The notes beneath the pieces were generated by a model, which saw only the letters and a list, made by a program, of their open reading frames with translations, ran no database searches and was not told the origin of the DNA. From assembly GCF_001039275.2 (NCBI RefSeq), contig NZ_CP030117.1:2604001-2668000 (forward strand): a stretch of 64,000 nucleotides of DNA, given 5' to 3'. Both the position numbers and the translations under genes were made by a program. The DNA is from Brevibacillus brevis. Its GTDB lineage: Bacteria > Bacillota > Bacilli > Brevibacillales > Brevibacillaceae. Within the stretch, counting starts at the first letter, position 1. Each line of letters starts with the position of its first letter. This document shows positions 36,520-44,832 of this stretch, one piece after another.

Positions 36520-36736
36520 AATTGCTTGCCCCACCCATACCAGTTTTCGGCATAGCCTTGATATGCACTTTGCCTTTATGTGCTTTGGTTTTCATGTGGT
36601 GAGCTTTGGTCTTCATATGATGCGCTTTTGTTTGTACCTTATGGTGTTTTTTGTGACCGTCATGTGTTGCAGCAGATACAGGAATTGCAGTAGTTACCAA
36701 GCATGCAACCATCAACAAAGCAGCGAACTTCTTCAT
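36518..36736 (-). CDS. Small secreted His/Lys-rich protein with C-terminal MPKTG motif
   Basis: A 72-residue precursor. Signal peptide of about 23 residues (FAALLMVACLVTTAIPVSA) followed by a 49-residue mature part that is extremely rich in His and Lys, with the repeat KAHHMKT, and ends KAMPKTGMGGASN. MPKTG matches the x-P-x-T-G form of a sortase cleavage site, yet no hydrophobic stretch or charged tail follows. The start has AAGGTAGG eight bases upstream. It lies directly upstream of a sortase gene on the same strand, so it is the likely substrate (inference). The His content suggests metal or polyanion binding. Confidence 0.72.
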   Translation of the reverse strand: MKKFAALLMVACLVTTAIPVSAATHDGHKKHHKVQTKAHHMKTKAHHMKTKAHKGKVHIKAMPKTGMGGASN

Positions 36737-36758
36737 GAGTAGCACCTACCTTAAAAAT

Positions 36759-36777
36759 TATTGGCTTACAACCAATA
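36759..36777. repeat. Short inverted repeat upstream of the His-rich gene
   Basis: TATTGG and CCAATA separated by seven bases, 23 bases upstream of the ATG of the small secreted protein; possible operator or hairpin. Confidence 0.35.
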
Positions 36778-36886
36778 GGATTTCCGTTTGTTGTTTTGTT
36801 AGTGATGGCAATTGTTTCTCCTAAACGTCCCAAACAGCCCGCGCCTGTGGTACACTATTTCCAAATCATTCTGGGAGGAAGATAAC

Positions 36887-37234
36887 ATGAGAGAAATTAA
36901 GACAGAAGCTGAATTCGAGCAAGTAATCGCAGCAACCAAGCCAGTCATTGTCAAATTCTTCACGGATTGGTGCCCAGATTGCCATCGCATTGATCCATTC
37001 ATGCCTGCTGTGGAAGAAAAATACAAAGAACAGCTGGACATGATTGAAGTCAACCGTGATACTCTCCCGGACTTGTCCCAAAAATACGATGTCTTCGGGA
37101 TTCCGAGCTTTATTGCGTTCCATAATGGAAAAGAACTGGTTCGCTTCGTGAGTAAGCTCGGAAAGAGTCGTGAAGAGATCGAGCATTTCCTGGACCGTGC
37201 GATTCAAGTCAGTAAAGGACTCGAGCAAGCATAA
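36887..37234 (+). CDS. Thioredoxin family protein
   Basis: A 115-residue cytosolic thioredoxin-fold protein. The active site WCPDC lies in [14 protein letters not shown], and the cis-Pro region is [20 protein letters not shown] differs from the WCGPC of main thioredoxin and is seen in YtpP-like Bacilli proteins. ATG 36887 with GGGAGGA upstream; the longer open frame has no ribosome site. Divergent from the sortase pair. Confidence 0.9.
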   Translation: MREIKTEAEFEQVIAATKPVIVKFFTDWCPDCHRIDPFMPAVEEKYKEQLDMIEVNRDTLPDLSQKYDVFGIPSFIAFHNGKELVRFVSKLGKSREEIEHFLDRAIQVSKGLEQA

Positions 37235-37267
37235 TTGCATGAACATAGAACAGGGAGATAGACAGAA

Positions 37268-38176
37268 ATGTTATTCATGAAAAAAGAAGGAGAATGGCTC
37301 GTTGCTCACTTACGCGACAATGATGATGCCATTCCGATTGGGAACCTGCTGCGCGAAGAGTGGAAGCTGCCTCGCAAGCAGGTCCATCTTTTATTCCAAC
37401 ACAAAGAAGTACTGCTGGATGGCGAACCAGTTGCTCAGCATGTTGTAGGAAAAGCAGGGCAGGAAGTTCGCCTGCGGATGTGCAAGCCTGAGCCATTGGG
37501 GCTTGATCCGGCTAGCGAAGCTCCTGAAATCTTGTATGAGGACGATCATTTGCTCATCGTGAATAAGCCGGTTGGCCTTTTGTTACATCCGACCGAACGA
37601 CATCATCATGTGACGTTGGATCATCTCGTATCGGGGCACTTTTTCCGTACAGGTTTGGAAGCAAAAGTCCGCCATGTCCACCGGCTGGATCAGGATACGT
37701 CAGGCGTCGTTCTGTACGCGAAGCATGCCTGGGCCTCTGCATTGTTAGATGAAATGCTGCGTGAGCGTACAATCAAGCGTACATATGTCGCGTATGTATC
37801 GGGACAAATGCCCAAAGAGCGCGGGAAAATTAATGAACCCATTGGAAAAGATCGGAATCATGGGACGCGAAGAAGGGTCACACCAAACGGAGATCCAGCG
37901 ATTACCCATTACCAGGTGAAAGAACGTTTTCAAACAGCTACGAAAGTAGAATGTCAATTGGAGACGGGGAGAACCCATCAAATTCGCGTTCACTTCAGTC
38001 ATATCGGGCACCCGCTTTTAGGGGATGAACTGTATGGTGGCAAGCGCGAACTCATTAAGCGACAAGCGCTGCACGCAGCAGTGCTCAAATTTGTGCATCC
38101 ATTCGGTGGAGAAGTCATCGAAGTAACGGCTCCGTTGCCACTCGATCTATTTCACTTGGAAAAGAAGCTGAGATAA
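37268..38176 (+). CDS. RluA family pseudouridine synthase
   Basis: A 302-residue enzyme that changes uridine to pseudouridine in rRNA or tRNA. An S4-like N-terminal part (about 20-75), then the catalytic domain with the Asp in HRLDQDTSGVVL, ETGRTHQIRVHF and HPLLGDELYGG. Start ATG 37268 has GGGAG ten bases upstream. It resembles YjbO/YlyB-type enzymes of Bacilli; the modified position cannot be read from sequence. Confidence 0.92.
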   Translation: MLFMKKEGEWLVAHLRDNDDAIPIGNLLREEWKLPRKQVHLLFQHKEVLLDGEPVAQHVVGKAGQEVRLRMCKPEPLGLDPASEAPEILYEDDHLLIVNKPVGLLLHPTERHHHVTLDHLVSGHFFRTGLEAKVRHVHRLDQDTSGVVLYAKHAWASALLDEMLRERTIKRTYVAYVSGQMPKERGKINEPIGKDRNHGTRRRVTPNGDPAITHYQVKERFQTATKVECQLETGRTHQIRVHFSHIGHPLLGDELYGGKRELIKRQALHAAVLKFVHPFGGEVIEVTAPLPLDLFHLEKKLR

Positions 38177-38235
38177 TCGCCATTTGACTACGGACTGAAT
38201 AAACTGCCAAGGAGGAAACGAGAGAGGGTGGTCTT

Positions 38236-39354
38236 TTGAAACGACCCATTATCGGCATCTTGACTTGGCGGGAAGGCAAACGCTTTGCAGAGCCAACCTA
38301 TTTTCGGCGACTACTTAAGGCTGGACAAGAACTAGGCTGTACCGTTTTCTTGTTTTCCCCAAATGATGTGCTTGCGGCCGGCAAGAAGGTGAGAGGGTAT
38401 ATTCCGGGGAGCAATGGCGGCTGGCAAGCAAGGATATTTGACCGTCCAGACGCTGTTTTCGACCGATACCGCTATACACCGACACAAGCATTTAAGAACT
38501 ATGTGGCCTTTCGACGGACGAGTAATTTTTTGTACGCAAACAATCGCTTGGCAAACAAATGGCGTGTACATGAGGTGCTGCATCGGGACCCCAGAATGCA
38601 TCGCTGGCTTCCGGAAACCCACCTCTATAACCGCCAAAGCCTGGTCAACATGCTAAGTAAGCATCCATTGCTCTACGTAAAGCCACTCAATGGAACAGGA
38701 GGACGAAACATCTTGTCCATTGAAAAGCGTGGCGACGAACTGAGACTGCTCGGTCGTAATAAACAAAGGGCAAAAGTATCCACAGTAGTAAGAGACAAAG
38801 CCGCTGCCCAGAGATGGGTAGATCGTTGGACGAGACAGGAGAAATACATCGTTCAGCAAGGGCTTCGTTTGCAGCTGGTTCCTTCGCGAGCAGTAGACAT
38901 GCGCCTCTTGATTCAAAAGAATGGGCAAGGTGAATGGGGTATCACAGGTCATGGAATTCGCGTGGGTCCAGAACGCAGTGCCACCTCTAATCTGCATGGT
39001 GGCGGAAAAGCTATCCCTGTATCGGAATTTCTCCGACCGAGGTTTGGGGAGGAACGCACTGCGCAGATCGTGCGTGATTGCGAACAGCTCGCTTTTCAAA
39101 CAGCGGAAACACTCGAGGATCATTTTGGACGGATGGTTGAATTTGGGCTGGATATTGGCATCGATGTAGATGGTCACGCTTGGCTGATCGAAGTGAATCC
39201 CAAACCAGCTCGGGAAATTTTCCGGGAGATGGGAGCAACGGGGCAGTACAAGAATGCTATTACTCGCCCGCTTGAATACGCCATCTACCTTGCAAAAACA
39301 CAGGGACGTGAAGGTCGCGAGCCACTTTTGAAGAGAAAGGTCGCCAGAGGATAA
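38236..39354 (+). CDS. YheC/YheD family ATP-grasp protein, spore-coat associated
   Basis: A 372-residue protein of the YheC/YheD family. N-terminal part IIGILTWREG; the ATP-grasp region has YVKPLNGTGGRNI (the nucleotide loop), MRLLIQKNGQGEWGITG and GLDIGIDVDGHAWLIEVNPKP with metal-binding Glu/Asn. In B. subtilis these proteins are linked to the spore coat; their reaction is unknown, though ATP-grasp enzymes join carboxyl to amino groups. TTG start after GAGAGGGTG. Bounded by a strong terminator downstream. Confidence 0.85.
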   Translation: MKRPIIGILTWREGKRFAEPTYFRRLLKAGQELGCTVFLFSPNDVLAAGKKVRGYIPGSNGGWQARIFDRPDAVFDRYRYTPTQAFKNYVAFRRTSNFLYANNRLANKWRVHEVLHRDPRMHRWLPETHLYNRQSLVNMLSKHPLLYVKPLNGTGGRNILSIEKRGDELRLLGRNKQRAKVSTVVRDKAAAQRWVDRWTRQEKYIVQQGLRLQLVPSRAVDMRLLIQKNGQGEWGITGHGIRVGPERSATSNLHGGGKAIPVSEFLRPRFGEERTAQIVRDCEQLAFQTAETLEDHFGRMVEFGLDIGIDVDGHAWLIEVNPKPAREIFREMGATGQYKNAITRPLEYAIYLAKTQGREGREPLLKRKVARG

Positions 39355-39366
39355 TGTAAAAGCAGA

Positions 39367-39400
39367 ACAGCGGCAGTCTTCGTCTGCCGCTGTATTTGTT
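39367..39400. terminator. Bidirectional terminator
   Basis: ACAGCGGCAG pairs perfectly with CTGCCGCTGT around seven bases, with a T-rich tail; it lies between converging genes. Confidence 0.8.
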
Positions 39401-40199
39401 AAATGGAGATAGAAAGCGGTAATTGCAATTTGCTCGGGGTGTCAGGGGCGTAATCGGGTGTATGGATAACAGAAAAAGTGTATCCTTCCCGGACGAACGT
39501 AAGCTCTTGGGCATCCGAATGGAAGAGGACATTACTTTTTTCAAAGCGTCTCCGTACTTTTTGCAGGAACGTTTGGTCAGGTGTTCCAAAAGTGACGTGC
39601 ATTTTTGGTGGTAGCGCTTTCATCGCAATGGGAATCCAGGGCCTGTTTTTCCATGTGGCTACAATATGCGCCGTTCCCCCAATGACGAAGTTAAAAATTT
39701 CGCCATCCTCATAAGTTTTCATGCTTATATTCGATTTTAGCCATTGCGTAAAAACAGGCACACTTTCTACGGGACAGCCCACTTCTCGTAAATACAGAAT
39801 GTGCAGGGGAGTGGATGGCTCGACGATCTCTTCTGATACATACTCGTGGGCAATAATCTCAAGAAGATTCCCGTCTCCATCGCGGAAATACAGGTTCATC
39901 CGTCCTTTTTCCTGATCAATGTCATGCCCATCCTCCCATCGAACAATCAAAAGACCAGATTCTTTGATCTTTTTCGCTGATTCATGAAAGAGGGAATAAG
40001 GTACTTGAAAAGCAATATGGGCGGGGGAGATCGGTTCATACACTTCTTCAAAGGTTAAACGAAAATCGGGTGTGACTTGAAACGTAATCTGTTTATTTGA
40101 CTGAGATGAAATCGGAAAGCCGAGAGAGTCTGCGTAAACCTGGCGTACCCCTTGGATGGACACAGTTTGTAAGGTTAATTTTGAAAAATGCGTGATCAC
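39399..40199 (-). CDS. VOC (glyoxalase/dioxygenase fold) family protein
   Basis: A 266-residue protein with two vicinal-oxygen-chelate modules. The first (1-125) contains QVYADSLGFPISSQ and YFRDGDGNLLEIIAHE, the classic end of a VOC unit with its metal Glu. The second half is more diverged. Members bind a divalent metal and act on thiol adducts, extradiol substrates or drugs; substrate unknown. GTG start with AAGGTGA upstream. A 7-bp-arm inverted repeat lies in its leader. Confidence 0.78.
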   Translation of the reverse strand: MITHFSKLTLQTVSIQGVRQVYADSLGFPISSQSNKQITFQVTPDFRLTFEEVYEPISPAHIAFQVPYSLFHESAKKIKESGLLIVRWEDGHDIDQEKGRMNLYFRDGDGNLLEIIAHEYVSEEIVEPSTPLHILYLREVGCPVESVPVFTQWLKSNISMKTYEDGEIFNFVIGGTAHIVATWKNRPWIPIAMKALPPKMHVTFGTPDQTFLQKVRRRFEKSNVLFHSDAQELTFVREGYTFSVIHTPDYAPDTPSKLQLPLSISI

Positions 40200-40228
40200 C
40201 TGGCATCACCTTTTCCTATAAAAAGATA

Positions 40229-40246
40229 ACATAATATAAATTATGT
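40229..40246. repeat. Inverted repeat upstream of VOC gene
   Basis: ACATAAT and ATTATGT separated by ATAA, 30 bases before the GTG; AT-rich and operator-like. Confidence 0.4.
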
Positions 40247-40283
40247 ATACTCATTTGATTCACACTGTTTCTAGACAGTCTTC

Positions 40284-40736
40284 TCAAATATCTTGAGAGA
40301 GGCGAACCATATCTACCACCTGAATCCCGTTTTCGTAAATCTCTTCCTCATAATGCCGCAAGAAAAAGTCCCGATCGATCCAATTCATCCGAAATCCACA
40401 CTTTTGATAAAGGGCGAGCTGACCCACGCTAGAATTCCCTGTGCCGACCTCGATCGTCTTATAACCGAGAGATTTGGCTACATCAATGGAATGAAGAACG
40501 AGCTTTTTGCCAATGCCCTTGCCATGATGGGCCTCATCGACGGCAACATTCACGAGTTCAATCGTATCTGGTCTGGTTGGAATCAATACGTAGACACCTA
40601 CGATGCTATCCTCCAGAATAGCGACATAGCATTGACCTCGTTGTAAATAATCTTTCACCAATCTGACAGAGGGGTCAGCCAATAAGAGTAAATCCATTGG
40701 TGGTTGTTCTTGTACGGCAAGCTTGCGAATTTCCAT
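40284..40736 (-). CDS. GNAT family N-acetyltransferase (YvbK-like)
   Basis: A 150-residue acetyltransferase. ELVNVAVDEAHHGKGIGKKLV is the acetyl-CoA loop and GTGNSSVGQLALYQKCGFR is the second CoA-contact region. The opening (PPMDLLLLADPS) and the end (RHYEEEIYENGI) match the form of B. subtilis YvbK. ATG after GGAGGAG. It lies 18 bases downstream of the Nudix gene, probably one transcript. Substrate unknown. Confidence 0.87.
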   Translation of the reverse strand: MEIRKLAVQEQPPMDLLLLADPSVRLVKDYLQRGQCYVAILEDSIVGVYVLIPTRPDTIELVNVAVDEAHHGKGIGKKLVLHSIDVAKSLGYKTIEVGTGNSSVGQLALYQKCGFRMNWIDRDFFLRHYEEEIYENGIQVVDMVRLSQDI

Positions 40737-40754
40737 CCGTGTTTCTCCTCCGAT

Positions 40755-41246
40755 TTAAGTGGTTACCGGTTTTTGCAATGGAGCTGTTTCATAGTTGACA
40801 ACCTGGTTGTTTTCGTACGTAAAGAAATGCTGACAAGGATCAGCCTCTTCCAACATGTATGGTAAAAACAGGGGAAGGTTTTCTGGGACGCCAGCATTGT
40901 CGGGGTCCAAGATCCACGCTAGCTTTTTCCAGTCAAGGATACCTTCTTCCACTACCTGTGGGGTTTGAGAGCGCTCGTAGTTGTCTGGAAGATGAGCGAG
41001 AAATGCATACATACCACCCGTTTCCATTCCATCGACCAGCCAAGAGACAGTGCCTTTGTAGCAAGCGGTTTCTAGCAAAATGCCCGTCTCTTCCCGAACC
41101 TCGCGAAGGACACTGTCCAGTGGAGTCTCTCCGTGCTCTAGCTTACCGCCTACGCCATTCCATAGCCCCATCAACGGTGATTTGTTGCGATTCAGCATGA
41201 GTATTCCATTTCTATGTTTGAGAAAGCATATGGTATAGCGATACAT
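40755..41246 (-). CDS. Nudix hydrolase (MutT-like)
   Basis: A 163-residue Nudix enzyme with a complete box: GKLEHGETPLDSVLREVREE followed by TG. It begins TICFLKHRNGILMLNRNKSP, the form of 8-oxo-dGTP diphosphatases of Bacilli, so removal of oxidised nucleotides is a likely but unproved role. First gene of the Nudix-GNAT pair on the minus strand. Confidence 0.88.
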   Translation of the reverse strand: MYRYTICFLKHRNGILMLNRNKSPLMGLWNGVGGKLEHGETPLDSVLREVREETGILLETACYKGTVSWLVDGMETGGMYAFLAHLPDNYERSQTPQVVEEGILDWKKLAWILDPDNAGVPENLPLFLPYMLEEADPCQHFFTYENNQVVNYETAPLQKPVTT

Positions 41247-41408
41247 GTTATCACTTTCCTTTTTGTTACAATCGATTTCTTTAACACGACCATTGTATCA
41301 AATGAGTGGTTTCATCAGTAATTTTTATTTGGTTTTCCCAAAGAAGTTTCGTAATATTTCGTTATAATAACAAAGAAGATGGAAGGAAGAATAGGGGGCT
41401 CGTTCAAC

Positions 41409-42782
41409 ATGCGAAACAATGAAAAGGTAGAAGGGCTAACAAGGGAGGAGTGGATAACGAAATATCCGCTTCTTCCAAACATGATGGAGACGGATGAAGT
41501 TTTCTGGACAAACCCTAGCTATGATGAGATCGCAAAAGCAACTCTCCCCGTTACGCCAGAGGAAGTCCAGGATGCAGAAGAACGGTTGCGGCGTTTTGGC
41601 TCGTTCATTCAAGTGGCTTTTCCTGAGACGAGAGAAGCTGGTGGACTGATCGAGTCCCCACTTGTTCCGATAAAAGAGATGCAAAAGTACTTGGAGTCTC
41701 GCTTTGCATCGGATATACAAGGGGATCTCTGGTTAAAATGCGACAGCCATTTGCCTATTGCAGGTTCCATCAAAGCGCGGGGCGGCATCTACGAGGTGCT
41801 GGCACATGCAGAAGAATTGGCCCAAAAGCATCAGATGCTGCAACCGGACAATGATTACGCTATTTTGGCTTCGGATGCGTTCCGGGAACTGTTTTCCCGT
41901 TATTCCATTGCGGTAGGCTCGACAGGAAATCTCGGTTTGAGTATCGGGATCATTAGCGCGAAGCTCGGTTTTCAAGTCACTGTACACATGTCAGCGGACG
42001 CCAAAACATGGAAAAAGGAATTGCTGCGGGCAAAAGGGGTCCAGGTTGTGGAGTACGCATCGGATTACGGAAAAGCGGTGGAAGAGGGCAGGAAGCAGGC
42101 AGAAGCCGATCCGAACTGCTATTTCATCGATGATGAGAACTCCAAGCGATTGTTCCTCGGCTATGCAGTAGCAGCCGGACGATTAAAGAAACAGGTAGAG
42201 GAGCAGCAGATTACAGTAGATAACGATCACCCGCTGTTTGTCTACTTGCCGTGTGGGGTGGGGGGAGGCCCTGGCGGTGTAGCTTACGGATTGAAGCTTA
42301 TCTACGGAGACAATGTTCATTGCTTTTTTGCGGAACCAACTCATTCTCCCTGCATGCTGCTAGGTTTAATGACAGGCCTCCATGACAAAGTCTCCGTTCA
42401 AGATTTCGGGATAGACAACAAGACAGAGGCGGATGGCCTGGCGGTTGGTCGACCTTCCCGATTTGTAGGAAAAATGATGGAGAAGCTACTGAGTGGCGTG
42501 TTTACAGTGGACGACGAAGAACTATATGCGTTATTGCGAGCCTTGCGCGATCACGAATCCATTCGATTGGAGCCTTCTGCATTGGCCGGAATGCCAGGAC
42601 CTGCTAGATTGTTTCAGCAGGAGACTGGGCGGATGTATATGGAGAAGCAAGGTTTGACGGAGGAAAAAATGAAAAAGGCGACCCACATCGTATGGGCGAC
42701 GGGTGGGAGTATGGTGCCGGAGCATATTCAGGATGAATACTATGCCAAAGGTCTGGAAGGCAAAATCGATACAGATACATAA
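41409..42782 (+). CDS. dsdA: D-serine dehydratase
   Basis: A 457-residue PLP enzyme that turns D-serine into pyruvate and ammonia. The PLP lysine is in [17 protein letters not shown]; the phosphate-binding glycine loop is [27 protein letters not shown] is the substrate loop. Length and pattern fit DsdA and not the short eukaryotic type. ATG 41409 is preferred (GGGGG upstream) to ATG 41379. A perfect -10 (TATAAT, 41363-41368) lies upstream, but no good -35 is visible. Confidence 0.93.
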   Translation: MRNNEKVEGLTREEWITKYPLLPNMMETDEVFWTNPSYDEIAKATLPVTPEEVQDAEERLRRFGSFIQVAFPETREAGGLIESPLVPIKEMQKYLESRFASDIQGDLWLKCDSHLPIAGSIKARGGIYEVLAHAEELAQKHQMLQPDNDYAILASDAFRELFSRYSIAVGSTGNLGLSIGIISAKLGFQVTVHMSADAKTWKKELLRAKGVQVVEYASDYGKAVEEGRKQAEADPNCYFIDDENSKRLFLGYAVAAGRLKKQVEEQQITVDNDHPLFVYLPCGVGGGPGGVAYGLKLIYGDNVHCFFAEPTHSPCMLLGLMTGLHDKVSVQDFGIDNKTEADGLAVGRPSRFVGKMMEKLLSGVFTVDDEELYALLRALRDHESIRLEPSALAGMPGPARLFQQETGRMYMEKQGLTEEKMKKATHIVWATGGSMVPEHIQDEYYAKGLEGKIDTDT

Positions 42783-42799
42783 TGTCTGTCCTTGAAGGA

Positions 42800-42827
42800 A
42801 AGCCCGGATCACTCCTCCGGGCTTTTG
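42800..42827. terminator. Terminator after dsdA, shared with methyltransferase
   Basis: AAGCCCGGA pairs with TCCGGGCTT with T on one side and A on the other; between converging genes. Confidence 0.85.
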
Positions 42828-42832
42828 TTCAT

Positions 42833-43579
42833 TCATTTCAAAGTCTTCTGTGTCTTGAAAATAATAAACGTCGGTCTTCTTACTTCGGAAATCTGATGCG
42901 GCTGCAAGAGGAGTCCTTCTGGCGTGCAGGTTGGCTCGATGATCTCTTGCAGGGTAAGCCCCGCTCGGATTAACGTATTGACGGCAGTGGACATGGAGCG
43001 GTGGTAAAAAAGGGCCTTTCTGCCATTCATCATGTACATTTCACGTTCTCCATCTTCCAGGTAGTTGTCCAAGGGCCAGAAATGTTTCTGTCCTTCCTCG
43101 TCGCGTACCCAGCCCTCGACCTTTTTGCGAGCGGTAATATGCGGATGGAGTGTAGAGTAAACGAAATGTCCTCCGTTACGTAAGGCGCGGCTTACTTTGT
43201 TGATCACATGCTCATAGTCACGAACATAGTCCATGACGAGAGAGCTCGTAATAAGATCGTAGTCATGATCGGCAAGCTCAATGTCCTCCAGGGAGCCGTG
43301 TAGATATTGAATGTTCTCATGACTGTTATTCGTTCGGGCATACTCCAGCATGTTGTGAGAGAGATCAACACCGATCACTTCACTGGCTCCTTGCTCCACG
43401 CAGTACTTGGCAAACTGTCCGCCACCACATCCGAGGTCGAGTACACGCAAGCCTTTTAGCAAGGGGAGACAACCACGAAAGGCAGGCTGTTCAATCAAAT
43501 CATTCTCTGATTCACCGGACAGACGGAGCTTTTGATAGTCCTGATAAAAATCCAGTTGATCATACAGATTTTGTTTCAT
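42833..43579 (-). CDS. Class I SAM-dependent methyltransferase
   Basis: A 248-residue methyltransferase. SAM motif I LRVLDLGCGGGQFAKY, motif II acidic residue in VIGVDLSHNML, and the YDLITSSLVMDYVRDY post-motif. Small-molecule type, similar to ubiquinone/biotin-type and other unassigned enzymes; substrate unknown. ATG after GGATAGGGG. Alone on the minus strand between two plus-strand genes. Confidence 0.86.
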   Translation of the reverse strand: MKQNLYDQLDFYQDYQKLRLSGESENDLIEQPAFRGCLPLLKGLRVLDLGCGGGQFAKYCVEQGASEVIGVDLSHNMLEYARTNNSHENIQYLHGSLEDIELADHDYDLITSSLVMDYVRDYEHVINKVSRALRNGGHFVYSTLHPHITARKKVEGWVRDEEGQKHFWPLDNYLEDGEREMYMMNGRKALFYHRSMSTAVNTLIRAGLTLQEIIEPTCTPEGLLLQPHQISEVRRPTFIIFKTQKTLK

Positions 43580-43817
43580 CCCCTATCCCCCGTTTCCATT
43601 TTTTCTCGGATTCCTATTATGGATAAAAGATGAAGATGATGTCAATTATTCGTTTAAAACGATTGAAAATGAGAGCAGGAGTTTGCCTTTTTTACGAGAA
43701 TTAGTGTGAGACAACCCATTTTTGCGATTCCGTCCGCTTTGCTGAGACGGTTTTTTTCTGTAAGAAGATTTGGTTTCGATATTTTTTGGCGAGACTGAAA
43801 TCGAAGGAGGGATAAAG
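43580..43817. other. Gene-free stretch containing an orphan terminator
   Basis: About 240 bases with no convincing gene. It contains a T-tailed hairpin (listed separately) that does not end any plus-strand gene; an eight-codon frame (TTG at about 43683) after AGGAG is the only coding candidate upstream of it. Confidence 0.45.
43730..43757 (+). terminator. Orphan terminator/attenuator upstream of 43818 gene
   Basis: CCGTC pairs with GACGG around 11 bases, followed by seven T. The upstream neighbour is on the other strand, so it ends either a small RNA or the leader of the gene at 43818. Confidence 0.65.
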
Positions 43818-44267
43818 GTGGACCAAATACTTCAACTGATCAAAGATTACTGGCCGATTGCGCTAGGTATCATAATCATTATCATGGCTGCCCAATGGGT
43901 GGTGCGAAGTATCATTCGAATTATTTCGCTTGCTGCTATTATTGGTGTTGTGCTCGTGTTGTTTTTCCAGTTCAGTCCTGAAGAAGTGATCCAGATGGGA
44001 CGTCAAGCAGCCGTAGCTACACAGGAAGTCGTCGACAAGACGATTACACCAGTCTTGGACAAAGAGCTAAAGGATGCTGATATTTCCTTCAAGGAAGACG
44101 GGACCTATGAAGTGAAGACAACGAATATTCGTATCGTGGGCAAAAAAGGCGAATCCAAAGCGACAGTTTATTACAAGGATGAAGAATGGGAAGTAAATAT
44201 CGGTCAATTGAGCAAGCTGTTCCAGGACCGACTTGGTAAAGCGGAGCAAGAAAGTAAGACGATGTAG
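43818..44267 (+). CDS. Membrane protein with two spans and basic soluble tail, unknown
   Basis: A 149-residue protein: two close membrane spans (about residues 12-29 and 34-54) and a soluble C-terminal part with alternating charges. GTG 43818 follows AAGGAGGGATAAAG; the longer open frame upstream lacks a site. No family recognised. It may be controlled by the leader hairpin upstream and ends at a strong terminator. Confidence 0.68.
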   Translation: MDQILQLIKDYWPIALGIIIIIMAAQWVVRSIIRIISLAAIIGVVLVLFFQFSPEEVIQMGRQAAVATQEVVDKTITPVLDKELKDADISFKEDGTYEVKTTNIRIVGKKGESKATVYYKDEEWEVNIGQLSKLFQDRLGKAEQESKTM

Positions 44268-44273
44268 AAAGGG

Positions 44274-44311
44274 AAAAACGCATGGGGCCAAAAAGGTCTC
44301 ATGCGTTTTTT
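44274..44311. terminator. Bidirectional terminator
   Basis: AAAAACGCATG pairs with CATGCGTTTTT, with inner GGCC/GGTC pairing; T and A runs on both sides. Confidence 0.9.
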
Positions 44312-44820
44312 GCTGGATAGGCGAGTACTTCCTTTACCCATGTATCTAGCAGATGCTGATATTCTTCGCTCGTTTTGATTCCGGGGGCTGAGGCAACTTG
44401 TTTTTCGAGTGGGAGCGTGCGTAGTTTTTTAGCAAATTTCCCCTCGATATCATCTTCATCTTCGAGTAGCAGATAGACGACATCTTCCAAGGAGCGATAG
44501 CTCGTAACGCTATACTCGATTCCATTCATGATCGTTTGAAAGTGACCGTGACGGTATTGGCAAAGGATGAAAGTGAAATCTAGGTTGTTTATGATTTCCA
44601 AAAATCTGTTCAAAAACGCCGGTTCCACCATGATACACTCCAGCATTGTGGGTGGATAATTAGAGTGACTGATGTGGAATTCCGGGATAATTTGGATAAA
44701 GTCCTGCTGGCGTTCAGGACTGGCTTTGTCATAGTAATCATCGTTGAATTTGCGAATGATTTTCTTCAGGTGCTTGAAAGGGATTGCTGTACCTATAAAA
44801 AGTCCATAATATCGGTTCAT
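44299..44820 (-). CDS. Conserved-looking cytosolic protein, unknown function
   Basis: A 173-residue protein with no signal or membrane span, rich in aromatic and acidic residues (for example FTFILCQYRHGHFQTIMNG). No family recognised. It starts 12 bases after the amidase gene on the same strand and is probably in its transcript. Confidence 0.65.
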   Translation of the reverse strand: MNRYYGLFIGTAIPFKHLKKIIRKFNDDYYDKASPERQQDFIQIIPEFHISHSNYPPTMLECIMVEPAFLNRFLEIINNLDFTFILCQYRHGHFQTIMNGIEYSVTSYRSLEDVVYLLLEDEDDIEGKFAKKLRTLPLEKQVASAPGIKTSEEYQHLLDTWVKEVLAYPAKNA

Positions 44821-44832
44821 TCTGTGCTTCCT

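Noticed and set aside
38332-39238. Several 75-174-codon minus-strand frames opposite the ATP-grasp gene
   Set aside because: No ribosome sites or family signatures; the plus-strand frame has clear family motifs.
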